Positions 1-14,545 of a stretch of 64,000 bases of DNA are shown here, one piece after another. The notes beneath the pieces were generated by a model. The model ran no database searches. It was not told the origin of the DNA and worked only from the letters and a program-made list of their open reading frames with translations. This DNA is from Adineta steineri (taxonomy: Eukaryota; Rotifera; Eurotatoria; Adinetida; Adinetidae), in assembly GCA_905250115.1 (NCBI GenBank), contig CAJNOI010000022.1, positions 248,001 through 312,000 of the forward strand, read 5' to 3'. Made by a program: the position numbers and the translations under genes. Within the stretch, counting starts at the first letter, position 1. Each line of letters starts with the position of its first letter.

Positions 1-2399
1 ATAGATGACATAGATTAAAATATCTCTTTGTTTACTTACTAATTTCAACATTATCTATAACTTTTAATGCTTTTCTAGCTGACCATCCACCCATAGAAAC
101 ATGATCTTCTTGACCAGCACTTGTTGAAATAGTATCGACTGATGATGGATGACATAAAACTTTATTTTCAGAAACTAAAAATCGAAGGAATAGTTTATTT
201 TATTTAAGTTTGTTTAAAAATATTTACCCAATGCTGCAGCAGTACAATGTGCAATCATAAAGCCTGAATTAAGACCTCCTTCAAGTGTTAAAAAAGCTGG
301 TAAACCACTCATTCCATGATTAACAAGTCGTTCCATTCGACATGCACTTAAACTACCAATTTCATGTATACCAATTGCTAAACAATCTAAAGCCTTGCAC
401 AAAATTTTACATTAGAGAAATGTCAATAAATAAATAAATAAATTTACTTTAGCAGGATATTCTCCGTGGAAATTGCCACCGGACACAACTTCTTGAGTAT
501 CAGTAAATACCAATGGATTATCAGTGGCACTATTCATTTCAGTTGTTATTACTTTTTGAGCAAATTTAATTATATCCCAAGAAATTCCGTGGACCTAGAA
601 AACAATCATACATGAGTAATGGCAATTGCTAGATATAAATTAACCTGTGGAATACATCGAATTGAATACGCATCTTGAACTTTACCACAATTATGATGAC
701 TGTCCGAAATACTTGATGGATGGAATTTAGAAGTTAGTAATGCACGTAATCGTTGTGCTACAAGATTTTGTCCATGATGAGGTCGAGATGCATGAAGACC
801 TGATTGAAATAAAAATATTTCTAGAGATTAAATGATGAAGAACACACTTACGAGGATGTAAATGTCGAACAGTACCACGTAATGCTTCAGTACTCATAGC
901 TGCGATTACATCTGCTTGACGAGCTAATGATATTGCTCGTTCAACACCTAAATATATGAAAAAAAAAGTAAATAAATAATGTGAATCAATCAATATAACC
1001 TTCTGCTCCTAATGATGTAATAAATTGTGTTCCATTGATCATTGTTAAACCCTGTAAATATTTATCATAAAGAGAAAAAAAAATATTTTGATTTTATCTT
1101 ACTTCTTTTGGCTTATATTCGATAACCTCCAAGTCATTCTGTGCTAAAACCTCACTTGCAGTTGCCCAACCCGTTTTGGGTGACCACATACGTCCTACAC
1201 CCATTAAACCTAATATAAATAATAACTTATATTAAAAACACAATCATTTTCATCACACTATTGTTTACCTGCAGCTAAATGTGCTAGTGGTGCCAGATCA
1301 CCTGAAGCTCCTACGGTACCTTGTGATGGAATTTCTGGTATACATGATTCTAAATAAAAAAATAAATACTCGAATTAATATATCATGATATGAAAATATG
1401 TCTTACTATTAAATGCAGCAATAATTCTATGTAATGTGTCCTCCGAAATGCCTGAATATCCTTTAGCAAGAATATTTATTCTTAATGCAAACATCATTCG
1501 AGCTCGTTCAATACTCAATGGTTCACCAACACCCGCACAATGCGAAACAATCAATCGAGTTTGTAAATCTCTATATATATATATATATATTCGCAATATT
1601 GAAATAAACATATAAAAGTATAAAACTTACGCAAGTTTCTCATTAGGAATAATTTCATTGGCAAACGCACCAAAACCTGTATTCACACCATATACAACTT
1701 CAAAAAAATAACATAGATAATATTTGAATACAATATGAACAAAACCTTTTTTATTATCAATAATATAATCAACAACTTGTCGTGCTTTATGAATTAAATT
1801 CCATGTTGCTTCTGGCAACTAATGAACAAAATATATATTCTATATATATGATTTTATTACTTACTTCAATTTTATAATCACCAGTACTAAGACGAATCAA
1901 ATCACTACATTTTAAATGATATCCATCAAGTATAACAACCTAGATAAGCATTTTTCTTTAGAAATTTTGAATTTCAAAACAAACTTACATGTCGGTTTTC
2001 ATCTCTACAATGAGAAAAAAAATAGAAATTTAGTTATGCATAAAAGAATCATTTAAAAGACGTACGTAGCTACACTAAATGAACCATCATCATCCAGTCG
2101 TTTAACAGTATCTAAATTAAGAAGTTATTAATAAATTGAATACTAGTACAAATCTCACCAATTTCTACTGGTTCATCATCTTTTAATACATGTTGAACAC
2201 AATCATTCATTGATATTAGACTTCGATCAGAACTACGTCGAGCCACAAAATCGCTGAATGGTATCTTATTATTACATCTGTCAATATATCTGCTGTAAGC
2301 AGTTTCACATAACCATTGTATAGTTTCATTACCAGTTTCACATACAATAAGAAATTTTTCTGGTATACTATGAATTGTTACTGGAATACGAAATACCAT
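1..2399 (-). CDS. HAL: Histidine ammonia-lyase (C-terminus beyond window edge)
   Basis: Converts L-histidine to trans-urocanate and ammonia, the first step of cytosolic histidine breakdown. The start ATG is at 2399. Exon 1 (2159-2399) encodes the N-terminal ubiquitin-like extension seen in animal HAL. Following exons, separated by introns of about 50-70 bp, encode the lyase core: [14 protein letters not shown] (about 1655-1710), then [19 protein letters not shown] and [11 protein letters not shown]. The MIO cofactor is made from the Ala-Ser-Gly in [16 protein letters not shown] (triplet near 1300-1308). Near the left edge are [19 protein letters not shown] and [15 protein letters not shown], both in family order. 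The window ends inside the C-terminal helical region, so the gene is cut by the edge rather than visibly damaged. All catalytic motifs in view are intact, so an active enzyme is expected. Confidence 0.95.
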
Positions 2400-3502
2400 T
2401 TTAATTTTTTTATATAAACTTGATTCTTATTGACGATTAATGTGAAGGAATTGAATATACAGATACGATTAATTACGTACGTAATTTAAAAAAGTAATAA
2501 ACGTTAATATAAAATACAATAATATATATACACACGCCTAAGTGACACACCTTACCATGCGTGTCCAATCTTCTTTTTATTTTCCTTGAATAAGATTGCA
2601 AGGGTATGGTTTATGACTGTGATTTTGATTAAACATTTGTCTTATTTCAAACAATCATTATATAAAAAAAAAAAAGATTCGATAAACCTCCAATCCCCCT
2701 CCATATTGTTGCTTATATTTTATCATTAATAGTCAATAATAAAGGATCAACCTTGTTTTGACATTTCATGATTAATTGCTACCTTTTATTCAATCGTTTG
2801 TCATAATCAGTTAAGAAGAAAAACATTAACAAAAAAATGCACCGTAATCATATTATTGCACCGTTTCGTATCTATGTTTTTTTAAATTTTGGCTAATTGT
2901 ATTTATCAGCAAATGAATGCACGTCATAATAAATTATAAATATCTAACTTTGAAATACAACATGTTTGAAATCAAAGACTTTCGACACAACAATATTTAC
3001 CTGTATCTATTATTTGTAAGTAGACATTTTGTAATTACCTTAGAAGAAAGGGTTTTTGACTTTTGTTTTTTTGTCATTATTTTTATATAGAATATGTTTT
3101 GCGCATTTGTTAATCACGTTTTATTTCGAGAGGTAATATGTATCAGAATAAATAGGCTATTTTTATTTCGTGAAGATATAATTTTTAATTGTATAGAAAA
3201 AAAAAAAGTTTGACAATTTAATGAAGATTCTGTGATTATAAAATAGTACGAAAAATAAAAAAAATTTTCAAGGTTAATCATGAACAGCAATTCGTAATAA
3301 ACGAATTTTATAAGATACAGTAATCAAAATAAATTAATGTCTTAGATATACATTGCATAGATAGTATGTTTGTTGAATTTTATTTATTTCTAACAGAACA
3401 TATAAAATAAACCAGTCCCTAGTGATTCATCTATTTCGTTATCACTGATAAGAAAAAGTAAAAAAAAATAAACTTTGAGTGATAAAAAGTCATATGAAAA
3501 AC
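2400..3502. other. Intergenic, 5' flank of HAL
   Basis: No convincing coding exon on either strand. The stretch is AT-rich with several poly-A/T tracts. The part next to 2400 should hold the HAL promoter, but no clear motif is visible. Confidence 0.5.
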
Positions 3503-4123
3503 TTATGTTGGTAAACGTACATGAAGTGTATTGCGAGTAGATTGATTATTATTAATAGTTAGATTTTGATACTTTTCACAGACGTCTGGAACATAATTAA
3601 GAATATTATTATATATGTTGGTGTTAGTTGAATATGAAGAATTCGTATGATTATTTTTTGGTACATCCATTAGTAAATGTCGTATATTTATTGAAACCGG
3701 TTGACCAACACGAATTTGTTCATTTGAAATATCAATTAAAAACATATCGATAGGTATAGATGCCGAACGTTCGATCCGAGATGATTTATCATTCATATTT
3801 TGTTTATATGATTGTTCATCCATATTTATTGTTGCTGACGATTGAGCACATGTTGATGTTTGATAGGATTCTATGCGATGATCCTGACCTGATGTAGTAC
3901 GAACAATACTCGGTATTGATCGTACTCGAAGAGGATCAGTGTGAATAGATGTACGATTGGATGCGTGTTCTGTTCGCGAAACAGGATGTCTTCGACCATG
4001 TAAACGATATTGATGGTAGACTGACTGATCTATCGAATGTGTCGTTTGAGTATGCTTATCATGAATAACATTCATCATTTTAGCACGCTTTTTACCTTTA
4101 CAAGTAGATGACATTGAACCCAT
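3503..4123 (-). CDS. Unknown disordered protein, 206 residues, single exon
   Basis: Intact open frame from ATG at 4123 (MGSMSSTCKGKKRAKMM) to a stop at 3503. I do not recognise the family. The first ~20 residues are Lys/Arg-rich, the middle is rich in Ser, Thr, His and Arg, and the C-terminal third is Asn-rich. There is no signal peptide, membrane segment or recognisable domain. Composition suggests an intrinsically disordered protein. Codon use (A/T-ending codons) matches neighbouring genes, and a 206-codon frame without stops is unlikely by chance at this base composition. It lies head-to-head with the V-ATPase B gene, about 470 bp away. Function is unknown, and it could be lineage-specific. 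Confidence 0.5.
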   Translation of the reverse strand: MGSMSSTCKGKKRAKMMNVIHDKHTQTTHSIDQSVYHQYRLHGRRHPVSRTEHASNRTSIHTDPLRVRSIPSIVRTTSGQDHRIESYQTSTCAQSSATINMDEQSYKQNMNDKSSRIERSASIPIDMFLIDISNEQIRVGQPVSINIRHLLMDVPKNNHTNSSYSTNTNIYNNILNYVPDVCEKYQNLTINNNQSTRNTLHVRLPT

Positions 4124-4596
4124 AATCGATTGATACCGTTATTGATTTCTTATCTATCTATTGAATCTTCTTCTTGTTTTTATTCTATCAAAAAAAGGAC
4201 TGAAATATACAATCATCTCCACCACCTGTATGTACATAGTAGAGAAGATTAAAAATCAGATATACATCTTTGACAAAAGAAATGAGATGAACCTTTGCTA
4301 TTTCTTTTCATATATTTTTATAGATCCAAAAACAAATAGTTATTTATATCACTGCACTTTAATAGTAACATTCAGTCCCAGGATGATTGACGAACAATCA
4401 ATTTCTTTTTTGTTTCATATACTTCTATCTAACGTCCTCTTTTGGAATATTTTTATTATTTCTTTTTCATATAGAGGTCAACAAACAATGACTCAAGATG
4501 AAGATTACATTGCATGATTACGCATAATATTTCTTCTGCTGTTCTGTTGAACAAATATAGCTACGTGAACAAGAATTTTTTTTATTAATTATAAAA
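4124..4596. other. Divergent intergenic region before V-ATPase B
   Basis: Probable shared promoter region between the disordered protein (-) and V-ATPase subunit B (+). The frame open at 4161-4517 has no domain and biased, hydrophobic low-complexity content, so I do not call it a gene. Confidence 0.4.
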
Positions 4597-6923
<2,327 letters not shown>

Positions 6924-7405
6924 CGCTACTATTTTATTCATTTTCTTTTTGTCTTATGCATTTATTTGTCTTATGTTCGTTTGTCTAAAAAAAATAGTGC
7001 AATACCGAACCTACTATAGTGTAATTGTTGTAAAACACCGGTTGTATCCCGACATTCCCCACGAAACACAAAAAAAAAATTCTTTTGATATTCCATATTT
7101 CTTTATGTGATTTTATTTATTTTTTAGTCTATTCCCCTAGATCTTCTCCTATATAGATGTATGCATCTTGTTTTCTTTTCTTATTTCTTGTATAATCATT
7201 TATTGTTTACGCGTACGGTCTTTTTTTCCAAGTATAAAATTATTATTTCGACATAAATTATGCAAATATAATCATTGCGACATTCAACTTATTTTAGATC
7301 AATTTAACATATAACATTTAAATATATCAGGATAATACATAGTTGAGTTTTAACGTTCATCTAGTTTATAATAAATAAAACACCCGATTTTCTAGTTATT
7401 ATCGT
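6924..7405. other. Intergenic, V-ATPase B 3' region to eIF1
   Basis: Carries the 3' UTR of V-ATPase B and an AATAAA at about 7373. A pyrimidine tract followed by AG at 7394-7395 lies 10 bp before the eIF1 ATG and resembles a splice acceptor without a visible donor. Confidence 0.4.
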
Positions 7406-7834
7406 ATGACCGATCAGAATATAATTAATCTTCGTTCAGCGGATCCATTCGCTGATGTGACCGGTTCAAGTGCATTGGATAGTGGAGCTCCTGGAGGCGC
7501 CGGTGGCCAACGTAGCTCTAATTTAATTCATATTCGTATTCAACAACGAAGTGGAAAAAAAACTTTAACTACCGTTCAAGTATATACATACTTATTGATA
7601 TACAGGGTTTTTTCTTATTTGACTTAGTTAATTTAGGGTATTGGAGAAGAGTTCGATAAAAAACGTTTGTTACGTGCATTCAAAAAGAAATTTGCTTGTA
7701 ATGGTACTGTTGTTGAACATCAAGAATATGGTGAAGTTATTCAACTCCAAGGCGATCAACGAACCAATGTAAGTCAATTTCTCAAGGAAATTGGTATTTG
7801 TCAAACTGAACAACTTAAAGTCCATGGTTTTTGA
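7406..7834 (+). CDS. EIF1: Eukaryotic translation initiation factor 1 (SUI1)
   Basis: Small initiation factor that binds the 40S subunit near the P site and enforces start-codon selection. Two exons, 7406-7579 and 7637-7834, are joined in phase 0 and give 123 residues. Family landmarks: SADPFADV near the N-terminus, IHIRIQQRSGKKTLTTVQG across the junction, FKKKFACNGTVVEHQEYGEV, IQLQGDQR and the C-terminal LKVHGF. The N-terminal tail contains a Gly/Ala/Ser-rich insertion (about residues 19-34), somewhat longer than in vertebrate eIF1. A GTAAGT at about 7770 lies inside the coding sequence and is not used, because read-through gives the conserved C-terminus. A splice-acceptor-like CTAG sits just upstream of the ATG. 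Confidence 0.96.
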
Positions 7835-8680
7835 ATATAATCATTATTCATCACACACAATTTCTTATATTCGAAATAAAAGACTATATACTTGTGTTCC
7901 ATGCATTGCTCCGTTTTTTATGTTTATTATTCAACTTTATTTCTCAAAATATATATATATATATATACCAACATGAAGCATCGTTTTAATTTAATATTGT
8001 ATATTGTACTAAAAGAATATTAACATAAAAATAATACGTTTTGTAAATAGAATTTTTCTTGTTATTTCATTTCGAATCTTATTGATAAACTTTTTATAAT
8101 TTTAACAAATTTTACTATAAGTCGTATTTAACTTAATATTTATCGGTTATGATGTTCACTATACTTTAACAACGATAATCATTTACAGTTGAATTAGATT
8201 TTGATAGATGCCGGATGAGTTATAGAACTCAAATAGGAATATAAGAAAAAATAATTAACATTTTTACAGATGAAAAGAAATTAAACCCATAAAATTTCCA
8301 TCAGTTTACTTAAATGCTATTATATTTAACGCCTTAAACTATATATTCTCTACACCTAACAACGTTGCTTTTCTTTATTATTTGTTTGATTGAATTATAA
8401 ATTTTTGATATACATTATTTATTCCTTGGGATTAAATAACTTCTATGTCTATCTTTCATCAAATTTGTGATAATATTGCTAATTAACATTAATTTAGAGA
8501 TGACAGATTTTTTTTNNNNNNNNNNNNNNNNNNNNNNNNNNNNNNNNNNNNNNNNNNNNNNNNNNNNNNNNNNNNNNNNNNNNNNNNNNNNNNNNNNNNN
8601 NNNNNNNNNNNNNNNAAAAAAAATAACTTCCTTTTATTCATTGATGTCGTGTCTATTTATTTTTTAAGTGTTTAATAGAC
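7835..8680. other. Intergenic region with 100-N assembly gap
   Basis: AT-rich stretch with no coding exon seen. Positions 8516-8615 are N, flanked by homopolymer T and A, so this is probably an arbitrary-length gap where assembly failed on low-complexity sequence. A TTTTTTAAG at 8661-8668 precedes the next gene's ATG. Confidence 0.7.
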
Positions 8681-9355
8681 ATGGAAACTTCAATACCGAC
8701 AGAATACAATCTTGACAATGTATATAAAACATTTAATAATGTAATTGATAAATCAGATAATCAATCAATTCATCTTTGTGAATTTATTATTGCTTTTCGA
8801 GAATTATCAAAGTAATTATTATAATAATAATAATATTAAATGAATTTTAATTTATTTCTTAGGTTTTTTGATCATCTCAATGTTGTTTTTCAATTTGTTG
8901 CCAAAGATCTAGCTGATAAATTTAATTTACTTGATAATCTTCATAAAAATAATCTAACAAATTATCATACTGTTCAAACAATGATTGAATATGAAAAATC
9001 TCGGAATGATAACACTGGTACAATAGCATTATTACGTTTATTAAGAGCTTTAGAATTTACTTATTTATTTTTAAAACGTGCAATAGTTTCACCGACAGAA
9101 ACAGCAGCACCAAAACATGTTGCTTGGGATGTATATAAACAAACATTACATAAACGACATAATAAAGCTCTTCAAGTTAGTATATGGTTGGCAACCGCAA
9201 CTATACCAAAACGTGAAACATTAAAACAAACTTTATTACATGGTCAAATCGAACCTCATACAGATGAAAAATGTTTTCCATTAATTGAAGATGTTTATCG
9301 TCGTATATATAATTTATATGAAGAAAATAATCTTCTTGAATTAGTTCTACTTTAA
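8681..9355 (+). CDS. GLTP-domain lipid transfer protein, ceramide-1-phosphate transfer protein-like
   Basis: Cytosolic carrier of sphingolipids between membranes. Exon 1 (8681-8811, METSIPTEYNL...) joins exon 2 (8863-9355) with the Lys codon split across the intron, giving 207 residues, normal for the fold. Visible features: FFDHLNVVFQFVAKDLADK (the D of the helix with phospho-headgroup contacts), LLRLLRALEFTYLFLKRAI, HKRHNKALQVSIWLATATIP, and a C-terminus ending IYNLYEENNLLELVLL. The last two resemble CPTP (GLTPD1) more than classical GLTP, and the short RRIYN...LYEENNLL end fits CPTP. Substrate assignment (ceramide-1-phosphate rather than glycolipid) is inference. Confidence 0.85.
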
Positions 9356-9466
9356 TAAATTTTAAATTATGTTTTTCCTTTATTTTATTATGAATTTAAA
9401 TGAAATTTTTATACAAGCAAAAAAAAAGAAAAGTTCTATTGTATTTTATTTACATCAATAAAATTG

Positions 9467-9974
9467 TTAATCGCTTTTATGAAGCCCTAATGCAGGTATT
9501 AAAACAACAAGAATTACTACACCAATGAAAATTGCTACAGAAACAATAACAGTTACTTTCTGAACAAAAAATAAATAAATTTATATTATCAATGAATTTA
9601 TATATGACTTACTCGTCGAGATATACTACGTGATGTTCGATCAATTACAGGCAAACCATCTTGTGGCGTAGGATCATCGACAAAAGGTGTATCCTTAGAC
9701 ATCATCATATCTCGGTCATTTCGAAGTTCCTAATATATATATATAGATGATGCATTTCTGCTAAAATAATATATTTAATCTAATTATCTTGTTAACTTTT
9801 GCCTTAGGTCACAAGATTGTGAAATATGATTTCATAAAAAATATTTCGATCAATGGATTTTGAACGTGATCAATTATTAGGTCTTTTCTGTTTACTCTAG
9901 TTTATTAAATGTAGACAAAAAAGATCGAATTTACATACATTAGCCGTTAGAGTATTGTTTGTACGTTCCAACAT
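9467..9974 (-). CDS. Small single-pass membrane protein, 81 residues, three exons
   Basis: Rebuilt from exons 9939-9974 (MLERTNNTLTAN), 9613-9729 and 9467-9559, all joined in phase 0 with GT-AG introns. The N-terminal 50 residues are polar and charged (ELRNDRDMMMSKDTPFVDD, then DRTSRSISRR). They are followed by one hydrophobic segment (VTVIVSVAIFIGVVILVVLI) and a short tail ending LHKSD. There is no signal peptide before the membrane segment. Arg-Arg-Lys on the polar side suggests N-in topology. I do not recognise the family. It is convergent with the lipid-transfer gene, 110 bp away. The consistent phases and clean hydrophobic helix make it a credible gene despite its size. Confidence 0.6.
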
Positions 9975-10892
9975 TGTGCGTTTTGTTCTGGGTTGCTCGG
10001 TCACGTAACTGTGTCACATTTTTTAGCTCGATATAAAGCATCAATTTTCTTTCGCTTTCTAGCTAGAAAGAAGAAGAAGCAAAAAAAAAGTGCCCTATCC
10101 GTTCTTCATCTTTTTTTTTTGCCTTTTCATAATGTATCACAAGTACCAACTTGATTGGCGAACTGCCAATCATGTCTGCTTCTATTTCCTATTGTCGAAT
10201 TATTAGATTTCTTTCTTTTATATAATGATCGATGATAGGATGGATCTATAATATTGATATATATTTTTTCTATATTAGATAGGATTCTCCTTTTCAAAAG
10301 ATAATTGTGACACATTATTATCAAGATAATTTATCTTGCATTTAAGATAAAGACAATCAAGAGATCTTATGCCGACTGTTTGTGTTAGACAGAAAAGTGC
10401 AGATGTTTCTAAGGATTTATTAGTAATTAATGTAAATGTATATTAGTAAAGTCAACTTTTATGAGCACCGCCTACGCGTTTACATCATCATGATGTCATT
10501 GACGCGTTTCATTCAGAAAAAAAAAAGAAAAAAAAAGAACAGAAGCGAAGCAAAGAACGTGTCATTTTCTTCCTCATTTTTTCCTCTTGTTTGTTTCGAA
10601 TCATCACTAACATGGCTAGAGACAATGTGCACTCTATTTGTACAGACTAACATCCATTATAATTCAAATGTTATATATATATATATTATGTCTATAACTC
10701 ATTTTTTTAAAAGCTGATTTTACTAAGATAACTTTTTGTTTTTATTCATTAATAATATATTTCTAAGTATTTTTTAGAAATAATCATTCGTTTCCTTGAG
10801 TGAATAAAAAACAACTTGCAAAAAGAAAAAGAAACGTGTATGTAATAGCATACCTATTTGCTCTTACTTATTCATTCATTTTTTATGCAAGA
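9975..10892. other. Intergenic region
   Basis: No coding exon that I can support. Open frames at 10127-10324 (-) and 10436-10717 (+) are low-complexity with no domains. The interval separates divergent genes, so it should hold both promoters. Confidence 0.4.
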
Positions 10893-11829
10893 ATGACATC
10901 ATTTAATGGTAAGTTATACATCATCTATCAAGCAAAAAAAACGCATCTTCATATTTAGTGTTCATTATATTATTATTAACATTCATTTTCTGCCGATCAA
11001 TAAAGTCAGACCACGAATCCACAACTCCACAATTAGATCTCAATGATAATAACAGTAAAGAAAATTCTACAGAACTAACAACTCCATTTTCTAATGGAAC
11101 AACAAGTATTACAACTATTATTACTTCTTCAACAACAAGCTCGACTACAAAGTCAAATGAAACGATATTGATAACAACTACACCAACAACTATTTTTCCT
11201 AGTACTGTTTTTATGAATATATCAACTACATCCGGTGTTAATAGTAATTCTCCTTCAAAACGTGAGAAACAAGAATTCATTTTCTATTTTTTAAATTAAC
11301 AAAATATCGCATGAAATAATAATATTTAATTAAATCTTTTTTCTTCTTCTTCTATAAATAGCATTGTCAAGACAAGGTTGGTGGTTATTAGTTGCTCTTC
11401 TAATAACAGTAGTAGTGGTTATTAGTATTGGCTATATCTATTATAATCGACAACAAACTCCATATCGACGGTATGTACATAGTTTTCAATATTCAATTAG
11501 AAATAGAGATTTCACTTATAAAAATAAGGATGTTTGAACTAATATTTTTATTCAGATGTATACAACGATGGAATTTATGTGAATTCAGGTAGAAATAAAA
11601 AGAATCTATCCCTGTCTCGACATATCCCAGTTACAATAAGCATGCCATTTTTGTTTATATTTAGATGTTTCTTTTTTTTTTACATGAAATTTCAATTGTT
11701 TTTCTTTTATTAACTAGATTTCTTCGAAATTGGCGATCACGTGATGATGATGCAGATAATATTATTCTTCAACTCGAACAACCTGAAATAATGAATGGTC
11801 AATGGCCACCTCGAATTTCTTTTGCTTAA
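10893..11829 (+). CDS. Mucin-like type I membrane protein, unknown family
   Basis: Start ATG 10893 in a 16-nt exon (MTSFN), spliced to the exon from 10959, which completes a signal peptide (VFIILLLTFIFC). A Ser/Thr/Asn-rich ectodomain of about 90 residues follows, with many N-x-S/T sites, suggesting heavy glycosylation. Next comes an exon encoding QGWW and a membrane helix (LLVALLITVVVVISIGYIYY). Two short cytoplasmic exons (one starting at 11557, the last from about 11720) then encode basic RNWRSRDDD and a C-terminus QWPPRISFA. The architecture is single-pass cell-surface glycoprotein. No enzymatic or adhesion domain is visible and I cannot name a family. All junction phases agree. Confidence 0.6.
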
Positions 11830-11926
11830 TTATTATTATTTAAAAAAAATTTATTTTTTCTGTCTCTGTTTTTATTTCCATGGAATAATTCTGTTTGTTA
11901 TTATATTTCCAATAAAATTTTTGTTT

Positions 11927-12937
11927 TTAAGGTGCTCGAAGATTCCAACCACTTTCTTTTGCTCGTTTTTCACGTTCTGTTGTTTTAATTTCATTCCAAG
12001 TATTTAAACGTGGTTCATCACGTTTTTTTGTATTGCATTGAAATTGTAATGTATAAGCACGACGTGGTTCATCGGAACAATTAGGACCAGTATAATGTAA
12101 TGTACGACAATGATGAAAAGTTGCACCGCCAATTGGAAGTGGACATGAAATAATGTTTTTTTGATAATCTGATGGATTATCAACTTCAAGACCATGTATA
12201 CGTGGATTATTATTTTGAGTATGATGAGGAAGTACATCAGATGTACGATGAGAACCAGCAATAAATTGCATACAACCATTTTCAACTGATACTGGTTGAA
12301 GAGCAACCCAAACACCAAGTGATTCGTATGTTAATGTTGGATCCCAATAAGCTTCATCTTGATGCCATGGAGTTGGAAGTGAATTTACAGATGGAGGTTT
12401 TAAAATAGCATGATCCTAATAGGAAAAGAAACGTATAATTTTTCAACATAATATAAATCTTTTCTTTGATCATACTCCTTTAAAAGTTGTTTCATCACCA
12501 AGTAAACTTTTACTAATCTCATATGCATTTGCATACATTTGAGTATCATATAAATCAAATTTTGTCATAATTTTACCATAAATTGATGGCCATAAAAGTT
12601 GTGGTGCAACTGCTTCTTTATCATCAGTATCTTCAGAGAGTAAATCAAAGAAGTTTCCATGTTCTCGACCAACTTTAGCAGCAAACCACTATGAACAAAG
12701 AACAATACTAATAAATATTATTTGTAGATCATGATAGAGCGATACTTTATCATATTGATCACGAATATAAGTAGCTTCTTTCTCATCAATTAAATGATCA
12801 ATACTTAAGAAACCATTTGTTTTAAAAAATTCAATTTGCTCCGGGGTTAGTTTTATTGTTGGTTCTTTCGTTGGTTTATTATTTTCAGGAAGAACGAAAT
12901 CATCCTGAGCTTGATGCGGATTTTTTAATGTCTCCAT
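11927..12937 (-). CDS. Phytanoyl-CoA dioxygenase (PhyH) family protein
   Basis: Fe(II)/2-oxoglutarate-dependent oxygenase. Three exons, 12746-12937, 12476-12688 and 11927-12415, are all joined in phase 0 and give 297 residues. The start is ATG 12937 (METLKNPHQAQ); the frame stays open a little upstream only through a non-ATG codon. Helix LTPEQIEFFKTNGFLSIDHL is the usual N-terminal PhyH element. Metal ligands are visible as the H-x-D in PWHQDEAYWD and a distal His in FHHCRTLHYTGPN, followed by SDEPRRAYTLQF, whose Arg would bind 2-oxoglutarate. There is no evident peroxisomal signal at the C-terminus (ends NLRAP), so it is more likely a PHYHD1-type cytosolic member than peroxisomal PHYH. The substrate is not predictable. 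Confidence 0.9.
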
Positions 12938-13374
12938 ATGAATATTATCAAACAAAAAAAATGAATGAAAATGATAAGAAAAAACAAATACTCTTCGTTT
13001 AAGTGATGCTCTACTGATAGTGATAAAATATTTCTAGGTTAAACGATTGCTTATCTAAGAGAAACAAATTACATGGTTTATTTGTTATTTCATCGAAGAA
13101 TGAATACAATAATGCTTGTCAATACTACTGAAGAATATGTATTTATTACTAAAAAAAGAATAGTTATATCTATTTTTATAAGTACCTGGAATAAGACAAA
13201 TATAATATATGTTAGCGACGTACTTTGACAACTAGTATAGCTTATTAACTATTTGATGTTTTTCACGTATAAAATCAACGAGGTAAAATACAGAAAAGAG
13301 AAAAAACAATCGCTTTTTTTTTCTTTTCTTCATGGAATGTAAATAATACTAGTTTTGATTAAATCATTTAAAAA
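12938..13374. other. Divergent promoter region, PhyH / TMEM144
   Basis: 437 bp between two divergent starts. AT-rich, with no coding exon seen. A shared bidirectional promoter is likely but no specific motif can be pointed to. Confidence 0.4.
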
Positions 13375-14545
13375 ATGAATCTCGTATTAACAGTACTCAA
13401 TACAACAACTAGTCATCCACCTGTTGAAGTGAATACACCACTTTGGATTGGTTATATATCTGTAATAATTGCTGTACTATTTTTTGGTTCTAACCTTGTT
13501 CCAGCAGGAAAATATCCTATTGGTGATGGATTATCATTTCAATTTTTTATGTGTTGTGGTATTTGGATGACAGGTCTTGTCATTGATTTATTTGTAAAAA
13601 GTCCACAATTTTTTCCACTGGTTTTAATCGGTGGAATTTTATGGACAACAGGAAATATATTAAGTTTGTTGGTTATTCGTATCAATGGTTTAGGAATGTC
13701 AATGTTACTTTGGTGTACAACAAATATGCTTATTGGTAAATATAATAAAAAAGATTCTTTTTTTCTTCTCAATGAATTTTTTTTCTATAGGCTGGGCAAG
13801 TGGACATTTTGGATGGTTTGGTTTAATACCTGAAAATGTTGAAAAACCAATTCTTAATTATATGGGTGTTACGATTGCATGTGTAAGTGGAATTGTATTT
13901 TTAGCAATACGAACAGTAAAACAAGAATTAGATACTACTGCAAATATTGAAGAACAACAACCTATTCTTCATTCATCACCACCCATTGTAACAACAACAA
14001 GCAATGATGCACCGATTGAAACAGTAACAACTATTGATTCACCACCAATAAATATATATTTACGTATTGTGGGTTGTATATTGGCTACTATTGCTGGTAT
14101 TTTTTTTGGTCTTGTTTTTATTCCAAGTACATATATTCAAGATCATCCTTATGATCAATATAAAACAGCATCAAAAAATGGTCTTCATTATGTATTTGCA
14201 ATGTATTCAGGAATATTCTTTTCATCAATGTTTTACTATATAGTTTATATTGCTTACAAAGGAAATCGTCCATATATTCATGTTCAAAGTATATTTCCAG
14301 CAATTATTTCTGGTATAATGTGGGGTATTGCACAAGCTGGTTTTCTCGTTGCCAATAGTGTTTTAAGTCAAGCAATCTCATTTCCATTAGTAACAATTGG
14401 ACCTGGTACAATTGCTATACTTTGGTCAATATTTTATTTTAAAGAAATATCTGGTCGAAGAAATTATTTAATTATTAGTGGTGGAACTTTACTTCGTCTA
14501 ATCTCTGCTGTACTTATTATTTTATCGAAACCAATTCCACGTTAA
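13375..14545 (+). CDS. TMEM144: TMEM144-family multipass membrane protein
   Basis: Predicted transporter of the drug/metabolite superfamily type with about ten membrane helices. Two exons, 13375-13735 and 13791-14545, are joined in phase 1 and give 371 residues. Landmarks: LFFGSNLVPAGKYPIGDGLS after the first helix, FFMCCGIWMTGLVID, GGILWTTGNILSLLVIRING, GWASGHFGWFGL across and after the splice, FFGLVFIPSTYIQDHP, HYVFAMYSGIFFSSMFYYIVY and GIMWGIAQAGFLVAN. These match the glucose/ribose-porter-like TMEM144 family. A polar loop of about 45 residues (EEQQPILHSSPP...) divides the two halves. The transported substrate is not established. Confidence 0.88.

Noticed and set aside
4161-4517. 118-codon open frame on the plus strand
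   Set aside because: Hydrophobic, Ile/Phe/Tyr-rich content typical of AT-rich shadows, with no domain or splice support. It lies in a divergent promoter region.
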